Part shown: one piece after another, positions 41,384-54,193 of the stretch | How the letters are laid out: every line of letters begins with the position of its first letter | Numbering within the stretch: position 1 is the first letter of the stretch | Source: Cephalopachus bancanus | Lineage: Eukaryota > Chordata > Mammalia > Primates > Tarsiidae | Length of the DNA stretch: 64,000 nt | Direction of reading: 5' to 3' | Assembly (NCBI GenBank): GCA_027257055.1 | Contig: JAPVLO010000965.1 | Coordinates: 62,001 to 126,000 of the forward strand | Translations under genes and position numbers: made by a program | The notes under the pieces: model-generated | The model's input: only the letters and a program-made list of their open reading frames with translations | Told to the model about the DNA's origin: nothing | Databases searched by the model: none

Positions 41384-41975
41384 GGCAGGGCGTGGTGGCT
41401 CACGCCTGTAATCCTGGCACTTTGGGATGTGGAGGGAAGAGGATTGCCTGAGTCCAGGGGTTTAAGACCAGCCTGGGCAACTTGGTGAGGTCTTATCTCT
41501 ATAATAAATCAAAAAATTTAGCCGGGCTTGGTGGCTCAGCCTGTAATCCCGCGCCTTTGGGAGGCTGAGGTGAGTGAATTGCCTGAGCCCGTGGGTTCGA
41601 GACCCGCCTGGGCAGCGAGACCTCATCTCTACAATAAATCAAAAAATCAGCCGGGCGTGGTGGCGCATGCCTGTAATTCCGGCTACTCGAAAGGCTGAGG
41701 CGGAAGGATCACCGGAGCCCAGCAGGCCAAGGCTGCGGTGGCCGGGAGTGGCCACTGCACTCCAGTCTGGGCGACAGAGTGAGACTCCAACTCAAAAAAA
41801 AAAAAAATTAGCCAGGCATGGTAGCGTATGCCTGTAGTCCCAGCTACTTGGGAGACTGAGGTGGAAGGATTGCCTGAGCCCATAATGTCAAGGCTGTGGT
41901 AGCTGTGAGTGTGTCACTGCACTCCAGCCTGCGACAGAGTGAGACTCCTACTCAAAAAGAAAAGAAAAAAAAAAA
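41384..41975 (+). mobile_element. Alu dimer interrupted in its middle by another Alu
   Basis: Left arm at 41384-41521, right arm at 41807-41975 (ATTAGCCAGGCATGGTAGCG onward). The inner element lies between the arms. Confidence 0.9.
41522..41806 (+). mobile_element. Young derived-family Alu nested in the linker of an older Alu
   Basis: GCCGGGCTTGGTGGCTCAGC start, GACTCCAACTC end and poly(A); very close to other young copies. Confidence 0.92.
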
Positions 41976-41984
41976 ATCCTGGAC

Positions 41985-42140
41985 TAGAGTTAGGAGACTT
42001 GAGTTCTGGCCCTGGTTCTTCCCATGATGTGACCTTGAGCAAATCACTTCTGCTTTGTTTGCCTCAATTTCCTCATCTGTACAATACGGTGGTTGGACCG
42101 GGTGGCCTAAGGCCCATCTAGCCCTAGGATTTTGAGTCAT
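41985..42140 (+). mobile_element. MIR SINE
   Basis: GTGACCTTGAGCAAATCACT and CTCAATTTCCTCATCTGTAC fit the MIR core; ends near GGATTTTGAGTC. Confidence 0.75.
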
Positions 42141-43138
42141 TGATCTGTTGCATGTCTAGCTCTCCCTGTTTTTAGCAGGCACGGTCCTGATCACTTACTC
42201 TTAGAACAAAAGCTTACAAAAGGGTCCCTGGCCCAGCTGTGGTTTTCCACTGCCCCAGTGGGTCCCCTCTCCACACTCACCTGCCCCGCCCCACCATTCC
42301 CTTCTGCTGACCTGTCTGCCCCTCTCTCTGAATTACTCTCCCTGCAAAATGAAGATGGCCTCCCCTGAAAGAGTCTTCGCCTCCAGTCGGGTGGGCTAAA
42401 AGCCTCCACTTTTCTTGGTGGGGACAGGGAAAGGACTGTCACCTCTCCTCAACCTCCCAGGGCACACAGCAGACAGGCGGTAGAGTAGGAGATAGGGCCA
42501 GCTCTCACCGCACCCCTGCTCTGCCAGCGGAAACAGCCCCTCTCTGCCACTTCCTGTCCCAGGGGTTTCAGCAGTTTCCCCTTCGGGCCTACTGGCCCTC
42601 CCAGCCCCGCCCCTGCCTCACACAGGTCAGAGAGTGCAGATAGGGGAGGGACCCTGTGTGGAGAGTGGGGAGGATCCGTCACAGGAAGGCTGAGGCGACA
42701 GCTGTCTACACAAGGGGGACACCCCAGCAGCAGCTCAACCAGCCTGCTTCAGCCTGCTTTAGGGAGTGGGGACCAAGGGAGGCATTATCTGGGAGGGAGG
42801 TTGGGACTGTCTCCACAAACCCTCTCCTGCTACCAGATGAGCAGAAATGACTTAGTTACTTTACCTAGCTATCACCTTGAGGCAGTAGAGTGAACCTGGC
42901 CTTAAAGGATTGGAGAAAAATCTGGAATATAAGTGCTGAGGTCAATGTCCAGTAGCGACTGGCCCAGGGTGGCCCCATATGGAGGGACAGATGGAAACAA
43001 GAGGGCCTGGAGAAATCAGACTAAGGATGAGGGGCTAATTTGGAGGGCAGGTGACACTGAAATCAATGCCACTTTGTAACTTTGGATAGGGGCTTGTCCA
43101 CAGCATCAATGGACCGAGGTGTCAATGGAGAGATAAAG
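42141..43138. other. ELF4 intron 1, unassigned
   Basis: Unique-looking; no gene supported. Confidence 0.4.
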
Positions 43139-43377
43139 ACAGTTGTCCCTCGGTATCCACAGGGGACTGATTCCAGGACGACCCCAGCCCTCTGAATACC
43201 AAAATCTGAACCCATGTGAGTCTCAAAGTTGGCCCTGCAGAACTCATGGATACGAAAAATTGGCCCTCCACAGAATCGGGTTTCACAAATACTATAAAGG
43301 AATTCACGTACAAGTGCACGTACAAGTGTACCCGTGCAGTTCAAACTCATGCTGTTCAAGGGTCAACTGTATTATAT
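43139..43377. mobile_element. Tigger-like (TcMar) non-autonomous DNA transposon
   Basis: CAGTTGTCCCTCGGTATCCA at one end and TGTTCAAGGGTCAACTGTA at the other form imperfect inverted ends (CAGTTG[A/T]CCCT). GTGCACGTACAAGTGTACCC lies inside. Confidence 0.6.
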
Positions 43378-44555
43378 CACATGTGGGTCAAGGGTATTAG
43401 CATTTTCTGGGTGGTGGAGTAGGGAACTCTCACATTCCACAGTGGCTGATGATTTGGTGTGGTGACTTACACCTGTAATTACTTCCCAGGTGTCTTCGCA
43501 AGGTGGGGCTCCTAGCAGTAGGGCTGTGTGTCTGTGATGGATCCCGTGGGCAGGAACCACTCAGTGAGGGCTTCCCAAGGCCACGGGTCAGAACAGCAGT
43601 AGCAGCCTGAGTCCTGGACTTCTGCCTAGTTACCAGTTCTCCTGGGGACAGGCCAGAACTTCACGACGCTAGCTCTAGAAGACCTGATGCCTGGGACAGA
43701 GGCCTAGTGGCGGATGGACACAGTCACCCTAGTCCCCTCATGGTTATATTGTTCCATGAGTTTCAAGCAGCTGTGAGAAAAGCTAGGGGGACTCCGTAAA
43801 TGATGGTGCTGGAAAAGCCAGCAAAAAATAAATGAGGAGATGCTTTTGATGATACCTCTCAGCTCTGAGATGATCCTCTTGCACCTTTGGCCAAAAGCCC
43901 TGCCCAGCCAGGCCTTCTGTCAGCAGAGTCCCACATCTCCCTGTCCCCTCTTCCTCCTTGCTACGTAGGACAAATAGGAACCCATTTCCCCGAGAGAGGG
44001 CCCCATGGTCCCAGAGGAGAGTGCCTGCTTCTCCACCCCTGCCAGTTGGAGTGAATGTCATTTCACAGCTGGTAGGGGGAACGCCAAGGAAGCCTCAGAG
44101 ACAACATCTGGATGTGCACCTGGGCTCTTGCCAGCCCCTCCCTACATCTGCAGTGCAAACCCAGGGCCAGGGTTTGGTTACAAGCCCAACTCAAAGCTGG
44201 TGGCACGTGTTTGGAAAGCACACTGAGCCTGAGTGGAGGGGGTAGAATCCCTTGAGGTTGGTGCCAGCTCAGGGCAAGCACTGGCAGGGTTGGCACTGAT
44301 GTGCTGAGCTGGTGGTGGGCCCAGGGTGGCGGGTGTGGCCACTGCGGCCTTGGCCATGGCCTGCTGGGAGAGGCGTGGGGGAAGGGCTTGGGTGCTTGTG
44401 GAAATGTAGGCAAGATTTTCTTCTGCACCGTCTGATATCACTTCAAGTTGCTCCCCCTGCTTCTGGAAAAGGGGGCCAACGGTAAACACGACAGGGTGAC
44501 AGTGCAGGGAAGGCGACAGGGTTTACAGTTCTGGGGTACAAGCTGTGGGGTTGGA
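43378..44555. other. ELF4 intron 1, unassigned
   Basis: No recognisable repeat or gene; open frames on both strands are short and unrelated to known families. Confidence 0.4.
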
Positions 44556-44559
44556 ATTG

Positions 44560-44695
44560 TGCCAGACACTTGATGTATGCTATCTCCTTTCAGCCTTTAC
44601 ACCATCCCTGCAAAACAGATAGCAAGCGGCAGAGCCGGGGTTTGAACCGGGGATTTTATCCAACTACTACTTTGCTTTCAGTGAAATCTAATTTG
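44560..44695 (-). mobile_element. MIR fragment
   Basis: TGTGCCAGACACTTGATGTA, then GGCAGAGCCGGGGTTTGAAC. Confidence 0.65.
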
Positions 44696-44726
44696 GTGAC
44701 CATTCTGTTTTAACACATCCATTTTA

Positions 44727-45285
<559 letters not shown>

Positions 45286-45985
45286 AAGTCCCTGCTTTTC
45301 CTTCTTCCTATGCTGGGGACCATTTGCTAGAATCCCTAGCTCAACGCTGGCTTACAACTCTCAACTTCAAAGTCTCAGAGTCCCTATGAGGCTCCTTCAA
45401 CAGAAACTTCTCAGGCCTGTGTCCCATGTTCCCCTAGGCGCAATCTCAACCAAGGCTCAGTCTCATAAGTAAGTCCTAACTTCCTGGGCCTAGTCTGCAC
45501 CAACATGGTGGCCATTTGAGCTCCTGTGGCCAGCTGTGGAGGACCGATATTGTGGGACAGGAGGCTTCCTGTTCCGTTGATGTGGAGGCTGACTCTTCTT
45601 ACACCTCAGGGGCCTATGGTTTCCAGAAAGTTCCTGACTTTAGACCTGAAGTAATCATGGCATAGTCCCTGCCCTATAAATATACAGTTGCTCTCAGTTT
45701 ACATATCATGTAAGTGTGGGTTCTTATCTTGGGGTGTTGGTTCACACATTTATTCAAATATTTATGGAAAGTCAGCCCTGAACACCTCATGTTTGCCAGG
45801 CCTGTGTCCAGGGGCTTGAACACAGGGCCCACCCTATTCTTTTTTGTGGTAGGATCTCTTTGTAGCTAAGTTCCCAGTAAGCTGGGTTAGCCCACATGCT
45901 TAAACAACATATTGCTGGGTTTCCCCTCCCTTCCAAAAAACATATCTATACCAAATATCTCTTCAAAACTCAGGGCCAGAGGATG
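45286..45985. other. ELF4 intron 1, unassigned
   Basis: Unique-looking sequence, no gene supported. Confidence 0.4.
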
Positions 45986-46154
45986 GGGTGAAAGGGGAAA
46001 TGAGTGCTGATACACATAGGGTTTCTTTTGGGGTGACGAAAATGCCCTTAAATGGATTCCAGTGATGGGTGTACAACTCTGTGATTATACTAAAAACCAC
46101 TCGTGTACATTTGAAGAGAGTGAGTTTTATGGTATGGTACACTTAAAGCTAAAG
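45986..46154 (+). mobile_element. Old L1 3' UTR fragment
   Basis: TTTTGGGGTGACGAAAATGC, GGTGTACAACTCTGTGATTA and TAAAAACCACTCGTGTACAT are L1M 3' UTR phrases; an Alu follows. Confidence 0.8.
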
Positions 46155-46508
<354 letters not shown>

Positions 46509-46529
46509 TCAAACCAAAACAAACCCCTG

Positions 46530-46630
46530 AGGCTCAGAGAGGGGCAGGGGCCTACCCAAGGCCATACACAAGTTGAGGTCTTGATTTATGCCTCTGAGGC
46601 TCGTTCCTCTGCCCAGCCTCCCTATAATCC
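46530..46630 (-). mobile_element. MIR fragment
   Basis: CCTGAGGCTCAGAGAGGGGC and CTACCCAAGGCCATACACAA. Confidence 0.5.
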
Positions 46631-46639
46631 TAAGCAAAG

Positions 46640-48334
46640 AGATAAGTACAGGTTCAGCTAGCGTGCGCGGCAGGTCCAGCCTTAAACACCATGCTTTCAT
46701 CAGGGTAAGCACTAGAAAACACTCCAAACCAGCGGCTTTAATTTCAGGGCTGCCATTAATGTAGCCAAGTCCCTGCCCCTCTGTGGATTCCAGTTTCCCC
46801 ACCTGCCAAGTGAAGTGAGAGAGTTTGGTGAGCCTCCGCTCAGAGCTCCGCTGGCTGTGGCCCTCCGAGGCTCTAATTAGAAAGTGCCGCAAGGAAGAGG
46901 AGGACGGAGGGTCAGATCCGTGGCTCTTTGCGGGGTGCCACAGGAGGCCTTTGACACAATTAGGTGTTCGAGACCGATGCTCCTCACTGATAGCAATGAG
47001 GATTTTCCCGTGAGAGTCAAGTTCTCTCAGACACTCCTGCTGACTTTCTCCACGGGGGGTAGCTCGGTTCTGACTTGCCCCCAGCAGTGCTGGGTGGTAG
47101 GGCAACCCATAATAGAAACCCATTGATCATGTCCTTTTGAGATGTCAGGAGCCGGGTCCTTGGCCTGGCGCCCAGGCCGGCAGCCCCACCTTGTGCTGTG
47201 CTTGTCTCCACAGTGAGGGAGTGATCGCCGATGGCCACCGGTGTAGGCCCCGCTGGACAGGATGTTTCCACATCGAGCCCCACTTCCTGCAGCTAGGTCT
47301 GGGCTCCGGTTTCCCCCCTGCTCCTGCCATCTGGTCGCCTGCCCTCTGCCCCCTCCCCTTACTGGGTGTTTACAGGCTGCCTTATCAGCTTGGGGAATCT
47401 GGGCCTCACCCAGCCGGCTGCCCCGCCCCACCCAACCCAGACAGTCTGCCCAGGGCCCTACCTGCTCTGTCGTCACTCCAGGCACCCACAGCCTGGAGCC
47501 CCCATGCCACTGGGCCAGGGGGTGTGGACGAAGGCCTGCAGTCTGGCACAGGTCCTTGGTGCCTGAGGCCCTGCCTGACAGAGTGAAACTTGAATATTCA
47601 TAGCGCTTTCTCCAGCTTGCCCAAACTGGGGAGGGCGAGTGTTCTTTCTGAATTGTCATCTTTTTTATCTGCAGGCTAAGGGGACAGGAATGAAACGCTC
47701 GGGCTGCTGAGGAGACAGACTTTGGCCTAGTGTGTCTCCATGACTCTTCTGTCCTCAGCCACCCAGAGACAGTAAGGGCAGCTCTGGGCTGGAAGGCTGT
47801 CGGGGAGATTTATTTGTTTTTAACTGGAGACACTGTAAACACTCTAAGCTAAAGACTGGGGCCGAATGAGGGGCTGCAGGCTGTGTGATGGGGGAGGTGA
47901 GGCTGGGAAATCCTTGGGTACAGTCTTGGCCAATCCACACCCAGACTTCCGAGCCTCATGGGTCCCAAGCTGCCTGTGTCCGTCCCACTCTGGGATCTGT
48001 GCACCCACTCAAGGGCTGGGATGAGGCCAGAGCTAACCACTGAGCAAGCCAAAAGACTTTCCCCCAGAATATAAGGGCCTGGATTTTTCCACTGAATGTG
48101 TTTGAGCCAAGGAAGGAGACAGGGTTGGGGGCTGCAGGCGAATGAAGATGCCACAGGTGATAAATTTCTCTCCCAGCACTTTGGGCTAAAATCCTGAAGC
48201 TCAAGTTCTGACCTTCCTGTAGGCAGGTCCCACAGGGACAAGGCCTGCTTGCTAAAGCTGACCAATCCCCAGAGTAGGCGTCAAAGCCACAGTCCAGACC
48301 CAGCTCATCTTCCAGAGGCTTCCACTTTGTTCAC
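46640..48334. other. ELF4 intron 1, Alu-free, regulatory candidate in part
   Basis: GC-moderate unique sequence. 46860-47700 holds homeodomain-like (CTAATTAG), GATA-like (CTTATCAG) and ETS-like (ACTTCCTG) words. Open frames on the - strand here (up to 210 codons) match no family I know. Confidence 0.4.
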
Positions 48335-48345
48335 TGATAAATCTT

Positions 48346-48633
48346 TTTTTTTTTTTTTTTGAGTTGGAGTCTCACTCTGTCGCCCAGACTGGAGTGCAGT
48401 GGCCGCTCCCGGCCACCGCAGCCTCGACCCTCTGGGCCCCGGTGATCCTTCCACCTCAGCCTTCCGAGTAGCCGGAATTACAGGCACGCGCTACCACGCC
48501 CGGCTGATTTTTTTATTTATTGTAGAGATGAGATCTCGCTGCCCAGGTGGGTCTCGAACCCGCGGGCTCAGGCCATCCACTCACCTCAGCCTCCCAAAGG
48601 CGCGGGATTACAGGCTGAGCCACCGAGCCCGGC
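48346..48633 (-). mobile_element. Young derived-family Alu with perfect target-site duplication
   Basis: Flanked by TGATAAATCTTTT at 48335-48347 and 48634-48646. Confidence 0.96.
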
Positions 48634-48710
48634 TGATAAATCTTTTAAAATATATTTGAGGCAGTAGGTTGTGACATTCATGTTGAAGATCAAATGCCAT
48701 CCTTCAAAGG

Positions 48711-49001
48711 CTTTTTTTTTTTTTGAGTTGGAGTCTCACTCTGTCGCCCAGACCGGGGTGCAGCGGCCGCTCCCGGCCACCGCAGCCTCGACCTGCTGGA
48801 CTCCAGCGATCCTTCCGCCTCAGCCTTCCAAGTAGCTGGAACTACAGGCGCGCGCTACCACGTCCAGCTAATTTTTGATTTATTGTAGAGATGAGGTCTT
48901 GCCAAGTTGCCCAGGTGGGTCTTGAACCTGCAAGCTCAGGCAATCCACTCACCTCAGCCTTCCAAGGTGCAGGATTACAGGCTAAGCCACTGAGCCCGGC
49001 T
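48711..49001 (-). mobile_element. Derived-family Alu dimer
   Basis: GAGTTGGAGTCTCACTCTGT to CACTGAGCCCGGCT. Confidence 0.93.
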
Positions 49002-49305
49002 GACATTTTTTTTTTTTTTTTTTTGAGTTGGAACTTCACTCTGTGGTCCAGGCTGGAGTGCAGTGGCACACTCATAGCCACCAGAGCCTCGACCTGCTGG
49101 GCTCAGGTGATCCTTCCGCTCCAGCCTTCCAAGTAGCTGGAACTACAGGCATGCGCCACCACGCCTGGCTTATTTTTTAATTTATTGTAGAGATGAGGTC
49201 TCACCAAGTTTCCCAGGCTGGTCTCCAACCCATGGGCTCAGGCAACCCTCTCACCTCAGCTTCCCAAAGTGCTGGGATTATAGGTGTGAGCCACTGTGCC
49301 CGGCT
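49002..49305 (-). mobile_element. Derived-type Alu dimer, more diverged
   Basis: Poly(T) of about 18, GAGTTGGAACTTCACTCTGT to CACTGTGCCCGGCT. TTCAAAG flanks the pair with 48711. Confidence 0.92.
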
Positions 49306-50059
49306 GCTTCAAAGAAATGTTAAAAGACGATGTCCTTCTAGGTCCCCAGAATATAATTCAAAGTTTGGAGCACTTGGGTGGGAACATTTGGCAAAATCCC
49401 GCTAAGGGAATTTTGCCATCCATGCGCTGTGTAACCACAAGTCTGCCATGTCACATGGCTGTCAAAGCCTTGGGCCTCCTCCTGACTAGAGATTTCACAC
49501 TACCTGGAACTCCTTGTAGACTTACAGACCCTAGTGGTCATCAGAGCTCCGTGTTTCTTCCCAGTGACAAAGCTTTCAGGCTGCCATCTCATCTCCCCAG
49601 GAACGGACTTTCCTACCACTCAAAAAATCATAAACCACATGTTCACAGCTGTTTATGGCTGATATTGCATTAAATGTCATGTCGCTGCTTCAGACATTTT
49701 CACTTGAGACCACTGGAGCTACCATGCTTTCACCCGATGAGAGGTTCCAGGGCAAGTGGTGGGGCAGACAGACCAGTGAGGTAGGTGAGCTAGAGGGTGC
49801 TTCTCGGTGGTTCTACCTCTCATCACCGTAGTACCCATGGAGCGAGCTAGTCTTCTCCATTGAGTCTCATGCCTGTGGGCTCCGTTACGGAAGTTATATC
49901 GAGTGGATGTGAAAGTCCTTTGAAAAACTAAAAACTAGGCCTGGTACAACAGAAAGCCCATTTGACTGAGAGAGAGGAAGATCGAGTTCCAGTCTTGGCC
50001 CTGTCTCTGCTGAGCTCCTCCCTCAGCTTTTGAGCTGGCACCACTTTTGGCTTCCACTT
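49306..50059. other. ELF4 intron 1, unassigned
   Basis: No gene or clear repeat. Confidence 0.4.
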
Positions 50060-50560
50060 CAGGACACACATTTACATCTATGGCTGTGGCCACACCAGCC
50101 GGACTCAGCAGAGCCTTAAGTCCAAACTCATCTGCTTGGTTTCCAAAGGTCCTTCACAGTCTGACCCCACCCTACCTACCCAGGCTTGTTTCCCATGATT
50201 TCTCAACTCGAGCCTGGGCTTTAAGCCCAATGGTCTCCTCATGGTCCCCTGAGGGAACATTCCAGGCTCATTCATGGAGTTTCTCAGGCCTGCCATGCCC
50301 TTGCTGTTCCTTTTTGGCTAATTGGATTGTGCCCATCCAACAAGGTCCCAACCAAGTCACCCAACCCAGTGGTGCTGGTTATGCCCTGATAACTATAGCC
50401 CACATCTATGGAACGCCCTTCTCTAAACTCCCATAGCCCTGAAATTCTACCACGAGATCTTTCAATCCCACAGGGTCTTGAATTGCTCTCTAATTATTGC
50501 ATATGTTTCTCTTGTTTTCCCAACAGGCAGTAACATCCAGGGGACCAAGGCCTATTATCT
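50060..50560 (+). mobile_element. L2 LINE fragment
   Basis: TTAAGTCCAAACTCATCTGC, AGGTCCTTCACAGTCTGACC and CCATGCCCTTGCTGTTCCTT follow L2 ORF2-to-3' UTR order. Confidence 0.65.
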
Positions 50561-50991
50561 TCTCCTGACTTTAACACAAATCTGAGCATTCATGAATTAA
50601 GTTCATGTAAATTCTTAAGCTCAGTAAGATCTTTAGAAATGAGACCACAAGTCCTGATAGATCTTAGGGCTACAGTCTAGGGGTGGGGTAAGGGTAGAGT
50701 TGGGAAGGGAAGGTCTCCAGCAACCCAACGTTACTTTCCTCTCTTGCTCCCAACCTCTGTTATGGGCAACATGTACCAGTTAGAGTCATTTATTCCAAGT
50801 GGCATTGAGAAGACAGTTGATGATCAGGTCATTATCAAAGCATTCCCTTTTTGTACAAAACCACAGTGTTTCCACCCTGGGAATATCAGTTGTTGGTCTG
50901 GTCAATGGACCCTCAGGAAAGACTTCATTATGCTCGATTAGGTCTAAAGAGCTAAAATTATTCAAAAGAATGGCATGTGAGGATGACTATA
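50561..50991. other. ELF4 intron 1, unassigned
   Basis: Nothing recognised. Confidence 0.4.
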
Positions 50992-51004
50992 TGAGGACAG
51001 ACTT

Positions 51005-51290
51005 TTTTTTTTTTCTTCTTTGAGTTGGAGTCTCACTCTGTCGCCCAGACTGGAGTGCAGTGGCCGCTCCCGGCCACCGCAGCCTCGACCTGCTGGGCTC
51101 CGGCGATCATTCTGCCTCAGCCTTCCAAGTAGCTGGAACTACAGGCGCGCGCTACCACACTTGTCTAATTTTTTGATTTATTGTAGAGATGAGGTCTCGC
51201 CTGCCCAGGCGGGTCTCGAACCCGCAGGCTCAGGCAATCCACTCACCTCCGCCTCCCAAAGGCGCAGGATTACAGGGTGAGCCACCGAGC
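51005..51290 (-). mobile_element. Young derived-family Alu with target-site duplication
   Basis: Flanks TGAGGACAGACTTTT (50992) and TGAGGACAAACTTTT (51291), one mismatch. Confidence 0.94.
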
Positions 51291-51421
51291 TGAGGACAAA
51301 CTTTTATTCAAAAGGGTCTTTTGCTATCTAAGCAGATGAACCTGAGCAGGGACATGATTGGCATCTATAAAATGATGTATAGGGCAGATAGTCATGGAGC
51401 TATTCACCAAAAATAGGTTGA

Positions 51422-51755
51422 AAACCGGTGATGGTGCTCACGCCTGTAATCTCAGCACTTCGGGAGGTAGAGGCAAGAGGATTGCCTGAGCCCAGGGGTT
51501 TGAGACCAGCCTGGGCAACTTGGCGAGACCTCGTCTCTACAATAAATCAAGGAAAATTAGCCGGGTATGGTTGCGCGCGCCTGTAGTTCCGGCCACTTGG
51601 AAGGCTGAGGCGGAAGGAATCCCTGAGCCCAGCACAGGTAAAGGTTGCTGTGGCTGTAAGCGTGCCACTGCACTCCAGCCTGGGTCATAAAGTGAGACTC
51701 TCATAAAATAAAATAAAATAAAATAAAATAAAATAAAATAAAATAAAATAAAATG
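51422..51755 (+). mobile_element. Derived-family Alu with (AAAAT)n tail
   Basis: Two arms then about ten AAAAT units at 51702-51755. Confidence 0.92.
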
Positions 51756-51831
51756 TTATAAATGAAGGGCAAATAATAAATCATCCCATTTTACAAATGC
51801 ATAGTAAAATTAAGGTACTCTTTTTTAAAAA

Positions 51832-52134
<303 letters not shown>

Positions 52135-52449
52135 TAAGAATATCAATTAAAAGATAAGCATCTTTTAATTTTATTTAAAATAACAGTAACATCAGGGACA
52201 GATAAGATTATAACATAAGATTCAGAAACAAGGCCAAACATATTCATTATAACGAAAATTAATGCAGTAGAATAAATCCAAGTATTAAAAGAAAATGATA
52301 TGAACAATTCAATTCTAAAATTCATATGGAATTGCAAAGGACCTAATAGCCAAAAAAACCTTGGGAAAAAAAAAACCAAAAAAAACAAAAAACCAAAGTT
52401 GAAAGGCTAACACCACCTGAGTTCATGAATGATTATAAAGCTACAGTAA

Positions 52450-52725
52450 GCCAGGCTCGGTGGCTCATCCTGTAATCCCGCGCCTTTGGGAGGCTGAGGT
52501 GAGTGGATTGCCTGAGCCTGCGGGTTCAAGACCCGCCTGGGCAGCGAGACCTCATCTGGGCGTGGTAGCGCGCGCCTGTAATTCCGGCTACTCGGAAGGC
52601 TGAGGCGGAAGGATCGCCGGAGCCCAGAGGTGGAGGCTGCGGTGGCCGGGAGCGGCCACTGCACTCCAGTCTGGGTGACAGAGTGAGACTCCAACTCAAA
52701 ATAAATAAATAAATAAAAATAAAAA
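52450..52725 (+). mobile_element. Young derived-family Alu with target-site duplication in L1
   Basis: ATAAAGCTACAGTAA (52435) and ATAAAGCTATAGTAA (52726) flank it. The linker between arms is deleted (CCTCATCTGGGCGTGG). Confidence 0.95.
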
Positions 52726-53130
52726 ATAAAGCTATAGTAATCAAAACAATTGGTATTGCTGCAACGATAAACAAGTAGATTAATCAATGGGATTTAATGT
52801 AGAGTCTAGAAATAAGCCCGCATATATAAGGACAAAGGTATTAAATTGATGACAGCCTTTTCAACAAATGGTGCTAGAACTGGATATCCATATGTAAAAA
52901 GAAAAAAACATAATTTGGACTCATACCTCTCACCATACAGAAAAATGAACTCAAAATGGACCAATTACTAAAATGATGGATAAAACTTAGAAAATATAAG
53001 GCAAGATATTTGTGACCTAGAGCTAGGTAAGAGTTCTTAGACATAGCACCAAAAACATGATGCATAAAAAGAAAATTTGACTAGGTGCACTTTCCTCTAA
53101 ATTAAAAATTTCTGCTCTTCAAAAGACACC

Positions 53131-53410
53131 GTGGCCAGGCACGGTGGCTCATGCCTGTAATCCCAGTACTTTGGGAGGCTGAGGCGGGAGGATTGCTCGA
53201 GGTCAGGAGTTTGAGATGAGCCTAGGCAACATAGCGACACCTCCTCTGTGCAAATAATCTCAAGTTGTCACAGCTACTTGGGAGGCTGAGGCAGAAGGAT
53301 TGCTTGAGTTCAGTAAGTCAAGGCTGCAGTGATCTGTGATCATGCTACTGCACTCCAGCCTGGGCTTCAGAGTGCGACCCTGACTCTAAAAACAAACAAA
53401 CAAACAAAAA
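53131..53410 (+). mobile_element. AluJ-like dimer in L1
   Basis: GGCCAGGCACGGTGGCTCAT start; (CAAA)n tail; flanks GACACCGT and AACACTGT. Confidence 0.9.
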
Positions 53411-53573
53411 ATACACAGACAAACAAAACACTGTGAAGAGGATGAAAAGACAAGCCACAGACTAAGAGAAAGTCTTTGCAAAGTATATATCCGATAAAGG
53501 TCTTGTATCAAAAATAGGCAAAGAACTTTCAAAACTCAACTAACTTAGTTGAGTTGAAAATAACTCAGTTTTA

Positions 53574-53763
53574 TTTTTATTTTTATTTTATTTATTTATT
53601 TATTTATTTATTTTTGAGTTGGAGTCTCACTCTGTCACCCAGACTGGAGTGCAGTGGCCACTCCCGGCCACTGCAGCCTCGACCTGCAGGGCTCCGGCGA
53701 TCCTTCCGCCTCAGCCTTCCAAGTAGCTGGAACTACGGGCGTGCACTACCATGCCCGGCTAAT
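53574..53763 (-). mobile_element. Alu right arm only, young, with target-site duplication
   Basis: Tail (TTTA)n, right arm, ending CCCGGCTAAT. Flanks TAACTCAGTTTTA at 53561 and 53764 are exact. Confidence 0.92.
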
Positions 53764-54029
53764 TAACTCAGTTTTAATATGGGCAAAAGATCTGAAAAAT
53801 CTTCTCAACAAAGAAGATATATCGGTGACAAGTATATGAAACGATGTTCAACACCGTCAGTCATTATGGTAATACCAATTAAAACCACAATACGATGCCA
53901 CAGCATTGGAATGGCTAAGAGTAGAAGGCTGCCCATATCAAGTGTTGGTGAGGATGGAGAACAACTGAGACTCCCACACTCTGCTGGTGGAAATGTAAAA
54001 CAGTACAGCTACTTTGGAAAACAGTTTAA

Positions 54030-54190
54030 CAATTTCTTTTTGGTTTGGTTTGGCTTGGTTTGGTTTGGTTTGGTTATGAGACGGGGTCTTGCTCTGTCGC
54101 TCAGGCTGGAGTGCAGTGGTGCCATCATAACTCACTACAACCTTGAACTCCTGGGCTCAAGCAATCCTTCTGCCTCAAGCTAATTTTTAA
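54030..54190 (-). mobile_element. Partial Alu (one arm) with (TTTGG)n tail
   Basis: TGGTTTGGTTTGG-type tail then ACGGGGTCTTGCTCTGTCGC, to CTCAAGCTAATTTTT. Confidence 0.85.
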
Positions 54191-54193
54191 AAA

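Noticed and set aside
46509..47659. 204- and 210-codon open frames on the - strand
   Set aside because: The two overlap each other in different frames, resemble no family, and lie in an intron with a MIR piece at one end.
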